Of a stretch of DNA of 64,000 nt, positions 24,480 to 33,104 are shown piece by piece. The stretch comes from DATMER01 sp963741305. Its GTDB lineage: Bacteria; Acidobacteriota; Thermoanaerobaculia; Multivoradales; UBA5704. The stretch spans positions 7,626,001-7,690,000 of the forward strand of contig CAVUHL010000003.1 in NCBI GenBank assembly GCA_963741305.1, read 5' to 3'. The notes under the pieces were generated by a model. That model did no database searches, was not told the origin of the DNA, and was given only the letters and a program-made list of their open reading frames with translations. How positions within the stretch are numbered: the stretch's first letter is position 1; every line of letters starts with the position of its first letter. The translations under genes were made by a program, and so were the position numbers.

Positions 24480-26189
24480 ATGCGCTGGAGTCAGTATTAT
24501 CTGTTTACGACCCGCGAAGTGCCCAACGACGCGGAAGTGATCAGCCATCAATTGATGGTTCGCGCCGGCATGATCAAGAAAGTCGCAGCCGGCATCTACG
24601 ATTACCTGCCGCTCGGCTGGCGGAGCCTGATGAAGCTGATGAACATCGTCCGCCGCGAGATGGACGCGGCCGGCGCGATCGAGCTGATGCTGCCGAACAT
24701 CCAGCCCGCGGAGCTCTGGCAGGAGTCCGGCCGCTGGCAGCGCTACGGCAAGGAATTGCTGCGCATCAAGGACCGTCACGACCGCGAGTTCGTCTTCGGC
24801 CCCACCGAGGAGGAAGTGATCACCGACATGGTGCGGCGCGACGTGAAGAGCTACCGCCAGCTCCCGTTCAACCTGTACCAGATCCAGACCAAGTTCCGCG
24901 ACGAGATCCGTCCCCGCTTCGGATTGATGCGCGGCCGCGAGTTCCTCATGAAGGACTCCTACTCCTTCGGAACGAGCCCCGAGAGCCTGGACGTCACCTA
25001 TGAATCGATGCGGAACGCCTACTGCCGGGTCTTCGAGGCCTGCCATCTCGATTATTCGCCGGTAGAGGCGGACGTCGGTACCATCGGCGGCTCGGCTTCC
25101 CACGAGTTCATGGTGGTGGCCGACACCGGCGAGAGCGCGGTCGTGCGTTGCCCGAGCTGCGGCTATGCCGCGAACGTGGAGCGGGCCGAGACCCGTGGGA
25201 TCGCGGAGGAGAAGCAAGAGGGGCGCGAGCCCCAGGAGCTGAAGGAGGTCGCGACCCCCGGCCAGAAGTCGATCGAGGAGGTCTCGAAGTTCCTCGGCAT
25301 CGAGCCGCGGCAGCTCGTGAAGACGCTGATCTATGAGACCGAAAAAGGTTTGGTGGCGGTCCTGATCCGCGGCGACCGCGAGATCAACGAGGTCAAGCTC
25401 ACCAACCACCTGGACGTCCAGCACCTGGCCCTCGCGAGCGAGGACAAGGTGCGCGAGGCCACCAAGGCGCCCGTGGGTTTCGCCGGTCCGGTGGGCCTCT
25501 CCGGCCTACGGCTCGTGGCCGACGAGACGGTCCGCAACATGGCAGACTTCGCGACCGGGGCCAACAAGGACGACGCGCACTACACGGGTGTCAACTGGGG
25601 GCGGGACGCCGATCTTTCCGACTTCGCCGACCTGCTGCTCGTGAGCGGCGGCGATCCCTGCCCGCGCTGCGAGGGGAAGCTGGAGCTGTTCCGCGGCATC
25701 GAGGTCGGGCACATCTTCAAGCTCGGCACCAAGTATTCGGAGAAGCTGGGCTGCAACTTCACCGACGAGGACGGCCAGGAGCGGCCCATGATCATGGGTT
25801 GCTACGGCCTCGGGATCGGCCGCACCGTGGCCGCCGCGATCGAGCAGAACCACGACGCGGACGGCATCATCTGGCCGCGCCCGCTCGCACCGTTCGAGGT
25901 GCTGCTCGCGGCGCTCAACCCCGACGACGGCGAAGTGCGCCGGGTGGCGGAGCAGATCTACGGCCAGCTCCTGGAGAAGGGCATCGAAGTGCTCTACGAC
26001 GACCGGGACGAGCGGCCGGGCGTGAAGTTCAAGGACGCGGACCTCGTCGGTTTCCCGGTGCGGGTGGTCGTGGGAGCCAAGTCGCTCGCCGAAGGCAAGG
26101 TCGAGGTCTCGCTGCGCCGCGACCGGCAGAAGCAGCTCGTGCCAGTGGTAGAGGCGGTGCCGAGGGTCATGGAGCTGCTCGAGGAGTAG
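24480..26189 (+). CDS. proS: Prolyl-tRNA synthetase, bacterial type
   Basis: 569 residues. It charges tRNA-Pro. Class II motifs are present: motif 1 and 2 region (PLGWRSLMKL, FRDEIRPRFGLMRGREFLMKD split by family rules) and motif 3 near the end (GCYGLGIGRTVAAAIEQ). The INS/YbaK-type editing domain lies between about 225 and 390, so this is the bacterial ProS form. The 3' 42 bp reappear at 31378-31419, marking the edge of a probable insertion. Confidence 0.97.
   Translation: MRWSQYYLFTTREVPNDAEVISHQLMVRAGMIKKVAAGIYDYLPLGWRSLMKLMNIVRREMDAAGAIELMLPNIQPAELWQESGRWQRYGKELLRIKDRHDREFVFGPTEEEVITDMVRRDVKSYRQLPFNLYQIQTKFRDEIRPRFGLMRGREFLMKDSYSFGTSPESLDVTYESMRNAYCRVFEACHLDYSPVEADVGTIGGSASHEFMVVADTGESAVVRCPSCGYAANVERAETRGIAEEKQEGREPQELKEVATPGQKSIEEVSKFLGIEPRQLVKTLIYETEKGLVAVLIRGDREINEVKLTNHLDVQHLALASEDKVREATKAPVGFAGPVGLSGLRLVADETVRNMADFATGANKDDAHYTGVNWGRDADLSDFADLLLVSGGDPCPRCEGKLELFRGIEVGHIFKLGTKYSEKLGCNFTDEDGQERPMIMGCYGLGIGRTVAAAIEQNHDADGIIWPRPLAPFEVLLAALNPDDGEVRRVAEQIYGQLLEKGIEVLYDDRDERPGVKFKDADLVGFPVRVVVGAKSLAEGKVEVSLRRDRQKQLVPVVEAVPRVMELLEE
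26148..26189 (+). repeat. proS 3' end, left copy of 42-bp direct repeat
   Basis: Matches 31378-31419 at 37 of 42 positions, both ending in the TAG stop. The copies bracket a 5.2-kb lower-GC block, as attachment-site duplications do, although no integrase is present. Confidence 0.75.
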
Positions 26190-26223
26190 GCGGCAACCCA
26201 CCGGCCGTAAGCTTGCCAAATGC

Positions 26224-28476
26224 CTAGAAGTTGTACCTCAAGGTGGCGGTCACGGTTCGCGGCGCGCTCATCAAACCATTGACGATGCCGAGGGCCGGGA
26301 TGTTGTAGCCGGAGAGCAGGTAGGCTTCGTCGGCGAGATTCCTGCCATGGATCGTGAACTGCCAGGTCCCGCCGCCGGAAAGCCAGCCGATCTGCGCATT
26401 GATCAGGCCGAAGGCTGGCTGGACCAGCGGCTCGAGCGGCCGTGTGGGGTCGCGCGGGTCCGGGCCGCCTTCGTTGGTCAGCACCGAATCGTCGCGGTAG
26501 GAGTAGCCGAGACTGGCGGCGATGAGCCCGCCGAAAGCCGGGAAGTTGGTGTTGAGCTGGATCAAGCCGGAGAAATCCGGGGCATTGCTCAGCATCTGAG
26601 AGTCGACGAAGCCGTCATTGTTCTCGTCCAGGAAGTCGTCCGGGGAGGCGTCGAGGAAAGCGAGGTTGCCCGCAATTCCGAGCCAATCGACGGTAGCCGA
26701 TTTCCAATCGTACTCGACTTCGAGACCCGTGATGGTCGCCTCGCCGGCATTGACGAAACTGGCGATGGGCAAATCACCGACACCGTCGCCATCCGAGTCG
26801 AAGGAAGTGAAGGTACTGACCTGAATGTCCTTGTACGAGCCGTAGAAGGCGGCGGCATTGAGCCTCAGGCTGCGGCCGGCGAGCAGCGCCTTGACGCCGA
26901 CCTCGGCCATGTCCAGGCTTTCGTCGTCGAATGGCTCGGCGGCGCCTTCCGGGTCGCCAGGCCTCTGGACGCGAATGTTGAATCCACCGCTCCTGGCGCC
27001 GCGCGACAGAGAGACGTACCCCATGAAGTCATCGCTGAAGGTGTAGTCGAGACCGAGTCGCGGCAGCACCGAAGAGAACGTCTCGCTGTCGACGAAGTCC
27101 GCAGTCCGGTTGAGCACGGTGGAGAAGGTGGCGTCCGTGTAGATGGCGTTGAAGGCGGTGACGCGCTTCTCTTCCTCGGTGATCCTCAGGCCGAAGTTGA
27201 AGGTCAGGGAATCGGAAATGGCGTATGAGCCGTCGCCGAAGAGCGCGATCGATTTGGTGTCCGTTGAACCTGCGATGCTGGCGAAGATGAAGTTGAAGAT
27301 AATGTTGTCGCTGTTGCCGCCAGCGGTTCCGTCCAGGTAATAGAGACCGAAGAGACCATCGAGCTTCCCGCTGCCGTCGTAACTGAGCTGGAGCTCTTGT
27401 GTCGTCTGGTCCTCGAAGCTGGCCGAGAAAATATCAGAAAGAGGCGCTGGAGAGAGGTCGAAGTCGAGATTGGACCTTCGGTCCGACTCGCGATGGGAGG
27501 TGATCGACTTCAAGTGCCAGGCGTCGTTGATTCCCCAGTCGGCAATGAGCGCGTAGCCTTCGAAGTCCGCGCGATTCACAGGCTCCATGCCGCTCTCGAC
27601 GTCGAAGGAGTCCGGGAACGGTTCACAGGTCACGCCCAGAGATGGGCAGAGGGGATTTGTCTCCAGGCGTGTCAGCCCCATGGGCGCCGAGTCATCCTCG
27701 GTGCGGTCGAGGCGAAACTGCACGTTCACCTCGTCGGAGACAAGCCAGTCGAGGGCGAAGCGAAACGCCAGCGTGTCCTTGTCGGACACGTCACGGTCGA
27801 GGAACAGATTGGTACCGTAGCCGTCCCGGTTCAACGAGGCGACCGCCGCCTTGGCGCGCAGCTTGCCGGGCACCAGAGCGCCGCTGGCGCTGGCCTTGAA
27901 GTCCAGGGTGCCGAAGTCGCCGGCGGTGAACCCGAGCGAGCCGCTGGTTTCGTCGGTCAGGGGCCGGCTGACGTACTTGATGGCGCCGCCGATCGTATTT
28001 TTCCCGTACAGGGTTCCCTGGGGGCCGCGCAGCACTTCGATCCGCTCGACGTCGAAGATGTCCAGGAGCGCGCCCTGGGGGCGAGCATGATAAACGTCGT
28101 CGAGGTAGATGCCGACCCCGGAATCGACACCCCAACTGGCGTCGATCTGGCCGATACCCCTCAGGAAGGCCGTCACCGTCGTCGACTGGCTGCGCGCCTG
28201 GTAAATCGTCAGATTCGGGACCAGAGACTGAAGCTCGGAGATGTCGGCCGCGCCGTGGTCTTCGAGCTCCTCGCCCGAGACAGGGGTCACGGCGACCGGC
28301 ACTTTCTGGAGATCCTCCTCCCGCTTCCGCGCGGTGACGATGATCTCTTCGGTATATGGCTTACCGATCGTCCCTTCCTCGACATCGTCGCTGGTATCTT
28401 GCGCAAGTACCGGAACGCAGGACCAACCGGCCAAGCTGGACAACGCTAGAGCGAGTACAAATGCGTCTCGATTCAT
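26224..28476 (-). CDS. TonB-dependent outer-membrane receptor
   Basis: 750 residues from ATG 28476 with GGGAGAAGG upstream. A signal peptide (about 1-26) is followed by a TonB-box region EEIIVTARKREEDLQ, the plug domain (PVAVTPVSGEEL, GVGIYLDDVY, RIEVLRGPQGTLYGKNTIGG) and a beta-barrel ending with the C-terminal Phe of outer-membrane proteins (TATLRYNF). It is of the type common in sphingomonads and gammaproteobacteria, where substrates include siderophores, glycans and organic compounds. Paired here with a GPH-family transporter, which suggests sugar or glycoside import. Confidence 0.92.
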   Translation of the reverse strand: MNRDAFVLALALSSLAGWSCVPVLAQDTSDDVEEGTIGKPYTEEIIVTARKREEDLQKVPVAVTPVSGEELEDHGAADISELQSLVPNLTIYQARSQSTTVTAFLRGIGQIDASWGVDSGVGIYLDDVYHARPQGALLDIFDVERIEVLRGPQGTLYGKNTIGGAIKYVSRPLTDETSGSLGFTAGDFGTLDFKASASGALVPGKLRAKAAVASLNRDGYGTNLFLDRDVSDKDTLAFRFALDWLVSDEVNVQFRLDRTEDDSAPMGLTRLETNPLCPSLGVTCEPFPDSFDVESGMEPVNRADFEGYALIADWGINDAWHLKSITSHRESDRRSNLDFDLSPAPLSDIFSASFEDQTTQELQLSYDGSGKLDGLFGLYYLDGTAGGNSDNIIFNFIFASIAGSTDTKSIALFGDGSYAISDSLTFNFGLRITEEEKRVTAFNAIYTDATFSTVLNRTADFVDSETFSSVLPRLGLDYTFSDDFMGYVSLSRGARSGGFNIRVQRPGDPEGAAEPFDDESLDMAEVGVKALLAGRSLRLNAAAFYGSYKDIQVSTFTSFDSDGDGVGDLPIASFVNAGEATITGLEVEYDWKSATVDWLGIAGNLAFLDASPDDFLDENNDGFVDSQMLSNAPDFSGLIQLNTNFPAFGGLIAASLGYSYRDDSVLTNEGGPDPRDPTRPLEPLVQPAFGLINAQIGWLSGGGTWQFTIHGRNLADEAYLLSGYNIPALGIVNGLMSAPRTVTATLRYNF

Positions 28477-28548
28477 TACCCTTCTCCCGAGGACTCGATA
28501 ACGGCGGCACATTCTCCGCCAAATCCTTTATTTCTAGAGACTTATAGA

Positions 28549-29355
28549 TCAGGTGTTCGACGTCGAACGCCCTTTGTCTCTTGAAATGCCACCTTCCATC
28601 GAGCTCAGCAGCTCCTCGATATCCCGATGGATCAGACGCAACTCGTTCAACTGCGCCGGTTCGACTGTTCCTTCGTACTTGAGGGCCGCAAGGACACTGC
28701 GAAACGTGGCCCCAGCTCTAATCACGGTCTCCCCCAGAGGCGAGCTCTTCCTCTTCGTTCCCTCTTTCCTCGCGCGCGCTTTCTGAACCGTGAACGAACC
28801 GTCCTTGATTCGGTCCCAGAACTTCTCCCGTCGCTCCGGCGGCAACCCGAGGATCTCGAGGAGCAGAGACTTGCTGACAAGGTTCGAGGTCATGCATTCC
28901 TGCTTGATGCGCTCGGGAAGCTGGTTGAGCTTGAGCGTATTGGTGATGGTCGAGCGTGCTTTGCCGACAATTCCGGCAACCGCTTCATGTGTATAACCGT
29001 GTCGATCCATGAGGCACTGTATGGCCTCGGCTTCCTCGATCGGATGGAGGTCCTCGCGCTGAATGTTCTCGACAAGAGCCAGTTCGTCGGTCACGCCACT
29101 GGTAATGACCAAGGCCGGGATCGTCCCACGGCCCAGGCTCTGGATGGCTCGAAAGCGCCGTTCCCCGGCCACGATGGTGAAGCCGTCATCGCGTTCGACA
29201 ACGACGATGGGCTGGATCAGGCCGTGGCGGTCGATGGAAGCGGCAAGCTCGGCCAGCGCCCCCTCGCTGAAGCTCTTGCGAGGCTGGTCAGGGTTGGAGT
29301 GAAGCTCGGTGATAGGGACGTCCTGAAGTCGGGAAGTTCGGCTTGAGTCAACCAT
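28549..29355 (-). CDS. Orphan ParB/Spo0J-like protein
   Basis: 268 residues from ATG 29355 (GGAGGG upstream). The ParB N-domain has NPDQPRKSF, the CTPase-linked AGERRFRA and ENIQREDLHPIEEAEA; a helix-turn-helix follows (YTHEAVAGIVGKARSTITNTL). There is no ParA nearby, so a partition system is not supported. Orphan ParB homologues also act as transcription regulators or belong to mobile elements. It is upstream of, and may be co-transcribed with, the TonB receptor gene. Confidence 0.85.
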   Translation of the reverse strand: MVDSSRTSRLQDVPITELHSNPDQPRKSFSEGALAELAASIDRHGLIQPIVVVERDDGFTIVAGERRFRAIQSLGRGTIPALVITSGVTDELALVENIQREDLHPIEEAEAIQCLMDRHGYTHEAVAGIVGKARSTITNTLKLNQLPERIKQECMTSNLVSKSLLLEILGLPPERREKFWDRIKDGSFTVQKARARKEGTKRKSSPLGETVIRAGATFRSVLAALKYEGTVEPAQLNELRLIHRDIEELLSSMEGGISRDKGRSTSNT

Positions 29356-29388
29356 GCAGATCCCTCCAGCGCTTTGATGGGTCGAGGA

Positions 29389-29417
29389 ATTATAGAGCTG
29401 CCGGGTGAGTCTGTCAC
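29389..29417 (-). promoter_or_regulatory. Promoter for the parB-like gene
   Basis: Read on the minus strand: GTGACA (29412-29417), a 17-nt spacer and TATAAT (29389-29394). Start near 29382, giving a leader of about 27 nt before the ATG. Confidence 0.65.
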
Positions 29418-29578
29418 TTGTCGGGAGTCCTGAGCATGGGGGCTGCGCGCAGCAGAATCGCGAGATCATCATGCTATTGTTCTATCCCATCTCTGGCTAA
29501 ACTGGCTTGGCAGCGTACCGGCCTGGCGAAAGCATCGCCGGCGGCGGCGACGTGGTGCGGAGGAGGAGGACATTCCAG

Positions 29579-30976
29579 ATGAGACCAGCTCCTGAACAGG
29601 CAGCAGAATCAAGGAAGACGATGCCCTTGACGACGGGACGGGTTCCCACCGGACGGCTGGTCATCTTCTCGCTGCCCGCCTTCATGATCGCCCTGATGCA
29701 CGGCCCGATGTATTCGGTTCTGCCGGGTGTCTACGGGAAATTCTTTGGCATCGACCTCGCGGTCGTCGGTACGGTCGTGCTGGTCGCGAAGCTCTTCGAT
29801 GCCGTGACCGATCCTGCGCTGGGCTATCTTTGTGACCGGACGCGAACGCCCATCGGCGCGCGCAAGCCGTGGTTGATCGCCGGCGCCGCAGTCACCATGC
29901 CTGGGATCTACTTTCTTTTCTCGCCGCCGGAGAGCGTTTCGACAGCGTATTACCTCGGCTGGTCGCTCGTCTTGTATCTCGGCTGGACGATGACGGAGAT
30001 CCCGTATCAGGCGTGGGCCACGGAGTTGACAAGGGATTACTCGGAACGTACACGCATCTCGTTGTATCGTGCGGTTGTCGCGCTTTTTGGCTCCATGATC
30101 GTGGCGCTGGCACCCCTGCTTCCTTTCTTCGAGACCACGGAGATGACTCCCGAGGTCCTTCGCTGGCTCGCCGTCCTGATCGTCATCTTGCTCCCTTGTA
30201 CGACCGCGGCGGCTGTCTTGTTGATCCCGTTGGGAGATGCCCGCCTCTCTCCCGAAACCGACAAGCTTCGCAACATCGCCGCTTCTGTGCGCCGCAACCG
30301 CCCCTTCCAGATCTACGCGCTGGCCTTCCTGATCCAGGGGCTGGGCTGGGGGATGCATAGCACGCTCACATTTCTTTTCTTCGACACCTATCTCGGAATC
30401 GGGGACAAGATCAGCGCGCTGATGGGGCCCGCCATCATCGTCTCTCTCGTCGCGCTTTTGATCTGGTGGCAGATCATGAAAAAGATCGGCAAGACGCGGG
30501 CGTGGACCTACAGCATGGCGGCCACCGGGCTCAGCATCCTCGCCATGGGTTTCATCACTCCGGGAGCCGAGTCCTTCGTGCCCTATCTGGTTTTGACCTG
30601 TGCCATGGTGTTCTCCCTGGGAGCCGCGACGATCGCTCCCTTGGCAATGCTCGGCGACATCGTCGACTACGACATCCTCAAGACCGGCATCAACCGAGCG
30701 GGCGCCTATACCGCCCTCTACGCTCTTGCGGCGAAAATCAATCTGGCGCTGGGCAGCGCGGTGGGGTTTTATCTTCTTGATGTGTTCGGCTATGACCCAC
30801 AGAATACGGATCACGGGCACGCCGCGGTCTTCGGCCTGCGGCTCGCATACATCTACCTCCCGGCGCTTCTGCTGGGCGGCTCCGCCGTCATCGTCCGGCG
30901 CTTTCCGATCGATCAACGCCGTCAGATCATCATTCGCCGGCGTATCGAATCGCTGGCTGCGAGGGAATCTCATTGA
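29579..30976 (+). CDS. GPH-family sugar/cation symporter (MFS)
   Basis: 465 residues from ATG 29579 (AGGAGGAGG upstream); ATG 29621 is an alternative. Twelve transmembrane helices. The early motif LVAKLFDAVTDPALGYLCDRT and later APLAMLGDIVDYDILKTG are characteristic of the glycoside-pentoside-hexuronide:cation symporter family. It probably imports a sugar or glycoside delivered to the periplasm by the neighbouring TonB receptor. Confidence 0.88.
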   Translation: MRPAPEQAAESRKTMPLTTGRVPTGRLVIFSLPAFMIALMHGPMYSVLPGVYGKFFGIDLAVVGTVVLVAKLFDAVTDPALGYLCDRTRTPIGARKPWLIAGAAVTMPGIYFLFSPPESVSTAYYLGWSLVLYLGWTMTEIPYQAWATELTRDYSERTRISLYRAVVALFGSMIVALAPLLPFFETTEMTPEVLRWLAVLIVILLPCTTAAAVLLIPLGDARLSPETDKLRNIAASVRRNRPFQIYALAFLIQGLGWGMHSTLTFLFFDTYLGIGDKISALMGPAIIVSLVALLIWWQIMKKIGKTRAWTYSMAATGLSILAMGFITPGAESFVPYLVLTCAMVFSLGAATIAPLAMLGDIVDYDILKTGINRAGAYTALYALAAKINLALGSAVGFYLLDVFGYDPQNTDHGHAAVFGLRLAYIYLPALLLGGSAVIVRRFPIDQRRQIIIRRRIESLAARESH

Positions 30977-31001
30977 CGTGCGCGCCGGGCTGTTGTATAA
31001 C
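30973..31001 (+). promoter_or_regulatory. Promoter for the 83-residue ORF
   Basis: TTGACG (30973-30978), a 17-nt spacer and TATAAC (30996-31001), overlapping the transporter stop codon. The transcript would have a leader of about 80 nt before the ATG at 31088. Confidence 0.6.
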
Positions 31002-31087
31002 ATTTCTATTAACAGGCAGCTCGGCTCCCGCGATCCCGTGCGGTTAACTTGATTGCTGCAGAGCCTAAGTCTAAAGGAGAAATCAGC

Positions 31088-31339
31088 ATGTCACACGTTC
31101 ACGTCGCCCGTTACCATCGAACCTTGCTCGGCGAAGCGAAGAAGGCCGCTAAAGCCATCTCCAAGGCCAAAGGGGTCATCAGCTCCCGGGTTTTTACGGA
31201 TCACCATCACGTTATTCTGGTGACTGAGTTTTCTAATTGGGGAGTCTTGGACAATCTCGGTGATGAAGTGAAGAAAGCCGCAAATCCGCTGGCCTCCAAA
31301 GAGGGTGGTGGCGGTGAGTTCTGGTTCGGCACCGATTGA
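31088..31339 (+). CDS. Small hypothetical protein, 83 residues
   Basis: ATG 31088 is preceded by AAGGAGA. The sequence starts MSHVHVARYHRTLLGEAKKA and has a central DHHHVILVTEF. The beta-alpha pattern could fit a small ferredoxin-like (dimeric alpha-beta barrel) fold, but this is not assured. It is inside the proS-bracketed block. No membrane segment or signal peptide. Has its own consensus promoter. Confidence 0.55.
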   Translation: MSHVHVARYHRTLLGEAKKAAKAISKAKGVISSRVFTDHHHVILVTEFSNWGVLDNLGDEVKKAANPLASKEGGGGEFWFGTD

Positions 31340-31377
31340 CCGTACGGTTGCGGCCACTCCGTGAACGGCGCGCCGTC

Positions 31378-31419
31378 GTGGAAGCGGTTCCGAGGGTAAT
31401 GGAGCTGCTCGGGGAGTAG
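31378..31419 (+). pseudogene. Displaced 3' end of proS
   Basis: Encodes VEAVPRVMELLGE and a stop, matching the ProS C-terminus (VEAVPRVMELLEE) at 37 of 42 nucleotides. The two codons before it (GCC GTC) still resemble the ProS reading frame; further upstream nothing of proS is left. It is the right copy of the direct repeat. Confidence 0.75.
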
Positions 31420-31422
31420 GTG

Positions 31423-31428
31423 TATACT
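31423..31428 (+). promoter_or_regulatory. -10 box of a probably leaderless vapB transcript
   Basis: TATACT is followed by seven bases and the ATG at 31436. No Shine-Dalgarno sequence fits between, so the mRNA probably starts at or beside the ATG. No clear -35. Confidence 0.45.
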
Positions 31429-31435
31429 TAGGCGT

Positions 31436-31687
31436 ATGGCCCGTATGCAAGTCTACCTCCCCGACGATCTGTACCAAGAGGTGAAGGCCCGTGGTCTACC
31501 GGCCTCGGAGCTGCTTCAGAAGGCTGTGCGGGCGGAGCTGCGCCGGCTGGAATTGCTCTCCGAAACCGACCGCTACGTTGCTGATCTAGTCACCGAGGTG
31601 GGGCCACCCACCTCGGCTCAGCGCACACGCGCCTCCGCTGTCGCGCGAGGCTGGCACGGCGAGGTTCCGCCGTCGATGCGCTCGTAG
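31436..31687 (+). CDS. VapB-type ribbon-helix-helix antitoxin
   Basis: 83 residues: MARMQVYLPDDLYQEVKARG is the beta-strand and helix of a CopG/RHH domain; the acidic tail (EVGPPTSAQRTRASA) is the toxin-binding arm. Its toxin partner survives only as a fragment immediately downstream, so the protein may be an orphan regulator or an antidote to related toxins elsewhere. Confidence 0.75.
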   Translation: MARMQVYLPDDLYQEVKARGLPASELLQKAVRAELRRLELLSETDRYVADLVTEVGPPTSAQRTRASAVARGWHGEVPPSMRS

Positions 31688-31789
31688 TCGCCTTGGCCGA
31701 ACCGGGCGGAACGGTGCTCACCTCGGACCTTGGCGATCTAGCAGCCCTCGCTCAATACGCACATGATGTCATCGTGGAGAAGGTCTGAT
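31653..31789 (+). pseudogene. Beheaded VapC (PIN) toxin fragment
   Basis: In the frame two bases off vapB, translation gives RLARRGSAVDALVVALAEPG followed by TVLTSDLGDLAALA and a stop at 31787-31789. This is the C-terminal third of a PIN-domain VapC, including the TSD-x2-DL motif. The N-terminal DTS-type catalytic start is absent: the fragment runs directly into the vapB coding sequence, so about 85-95 residues have been deleted. Confidence 0.7.
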
Positions 31790-31820
31790 GCCCCTAAATA
31801 GGAATTGGCTCGTCTAAAAG

Positions 31821-32220
31821 GCCTATAGCGCCCCAAAATTCAATTCGGCGCCATTAAAATGGAGTCGAACGCCTTGGAATCCAATCTATTGGAGCCGGAA
31901 TCCTTCTGACGGCTTCGAAATGAATTCGGGCGCGTAGAAAACGAAACGGACGCCTTCGAAGAGAGTTTTTCTCCACCAGATTGAATTCGGAGCCATTCGT
32001 ATTCAATCTGGTGGAGTCGAAATCACTTCGAGCCCATCAAAATGAAATCGGGCGCACAGTTATCCAATCTATTGGAGCCGAAGTCTTTTCAGGTCCACCG
32101 AATCGTTTTCAGAACGCTTGAAGTCTTCCTCGAGGCTTCGAATTCGAATCTAGAGCGCCGAAAGTCTGGTCGGACGCTTCGGATTTGAATCTGGTGCGCT
32201 CGAAGAGATTTCGCCCGCGT
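31821..32220. repeat. Degenerate 20-bp-period array, AT-richer
   Basis: A 400-bp non-coding stretch in which a G/C box (GCGCC, ACGCC, GAGCC or similar) recurs about twenty times at 17-24 bp intervals, averaging 20 bp, separated by AT-rich words such as TTCGAAATGAATTCG. A higher-order motif AATCTATTGGAGCCG and variants occurs five times (from about 31883, 32005, 32066, 32147, 32188). It contains a perfect 16-bp inverted repeat. No frame longer than about 40 codons is convincing. It stops ten bases before the next gene. Confidence 0.75.
31971..32016. repeat. Perfect 16-bp inverted repeat inside the array
   Basis: CTCCACCAGATTGAAT (31971-31986) and its exact reverse complement (32001-32016) are separated by 14 nt. 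Array units therefore occur in both orientations. Confidence 0.85.
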
Positions 32221-32225
32221 ACAAT
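32220..32225 (+). promoter_or_regulatory. -10 box of a probably leaderless ankyrin mRNA
   Basis: TACAAT lies five bases before the ATG at 32231, and there is no room for a ribosome binding site. The last units of the degenerate array occupy the -35 region. Confidence 0.4.
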
Positions 32226-32230
32226 GCGCC

Positions 32231-33091
32231 ATGGCCGATCCCGATCCTCTCGACTCGCTGTTTTGCGAAGCCGTGTCGGCCATGGACGCCGGCGACGTAG
32301 CCGCGCTGGAACAACTGCTGACCAGGAACCCCAGGCTGCTGCGCGATCGCCTCGATTCTCCCGGCGCCTGGTTGCGCGACAAGGTCGGCGGTGCCCTCGA
32401 AGGATTCTTTGAGCGGCCGTACCTCCTCTGGTTCGTCGCGGAGGATCCGGTGCGGGATGGCAAGCTGCCCCCGAACATCGGCTTGGTAGCCCGCGCGATT
32501 ATCCAGGCGGCTGAAAGTGTGGAGAGTCTCCAGGAGCAGCTCGATTACGCGCTCCGGCTGGTCTCATGGTCTTTCGTCGCGCGGGAGTGCGGTGTCCAGA
32601 TCGATCTCATCGACGCGCTGGTCGATGGCGGCGCCTCTTTCGGAAGCACCCCGGAGGATGCCCTTGTCAACGGCAACTTCGCCGCGGCCCGGCATCTCGT
32701 CGAGCGGGGGGCGAAGCTCACGTTGGCGGCGGCGCTTTGCCTGGGATTTCGGGACGAGGCCGCGCGGCTCGCGGAGACGTCGAGCGCCGGGCACCGACAG
32801 TTCAGTTTCGTCCTCGCTGCCCTGAACGGCAAGGCCGAGGCGCTTGCCACGCTGCTCGACCTCGGCGTGGACCTGAATGCCCCCAGCCCCGACCTCTATT
32901 CGCACGCCACGCCTCTCCATCATGCCGTGTGGTCGGGCTCGCTCGCGGCGGTCAAGGTGCTCGTAGAGGCCGGGGCCGCGCTCGAGAGGAGGGATACCGT
33001 CCATGGCGGTACGCCGCTCGGTTGGGCGGAGCACAGAAAGCATGCGGAGATCGCCACCTACCTTCGCGAGAAGGGAGCGGCTAGCTGCTAG
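32231..33091 (+). CDS. Ankyrin-repeat protein
   Basis: 286 residues. At least three ankyrin units are clear in the C-terminal half: LVNGNFAAARHLVERGAKLT, HATPLHHAVWSGSLAAVKVL and GGTPLGWAEHRKHAEIATYL. The N-terminal part resembles a divergent ankyrin helix pair (VSAMDAGDVAALEQLLTRNP). Cytoplasmic; probably mediates protein contacts. Partners unknown. It ends 13 nt before the next start. Confidence 0.85.
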   Translation: MADPDPLDSLFCEAVSAMDAGDVAALEQLLTRNPRLLRDRLDSPGAWLRDKVGGALEGFFERPYLLWFVAEDPVRDGKLPPNIGLVARAIIQAAESVESLQEQLDYALRLVSWSFVARECGVQIDLIDALVDGGASFGSTPEDALVNGNFAAARHLVERGAKLTLAAALCLGFRDEAARLAETSSAGHRQFSFVLAALNGKAEALATLLDLGVDLNAPSPDLYSHATPLHHAVWSGSLAAVKVLVEAGAALERRDTVHGGTPLGWAEHRKHAEIATYLREKGAASC

Positions 33092-33104
33092 AATCCGGCG
33101 GCTC

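Noticed and set aside
28549..29355. ParABS chromosome partition locus
   Set aside because: No parA and no cluster of parS-like palindromes seen nearby.
31821..32220. Protein-coding remnant in the 20-bp degenerate array
   Set aside because: Peptides such as the LRAHQ-type words appear on both strands because the units are inverted; stops occur in all frames.
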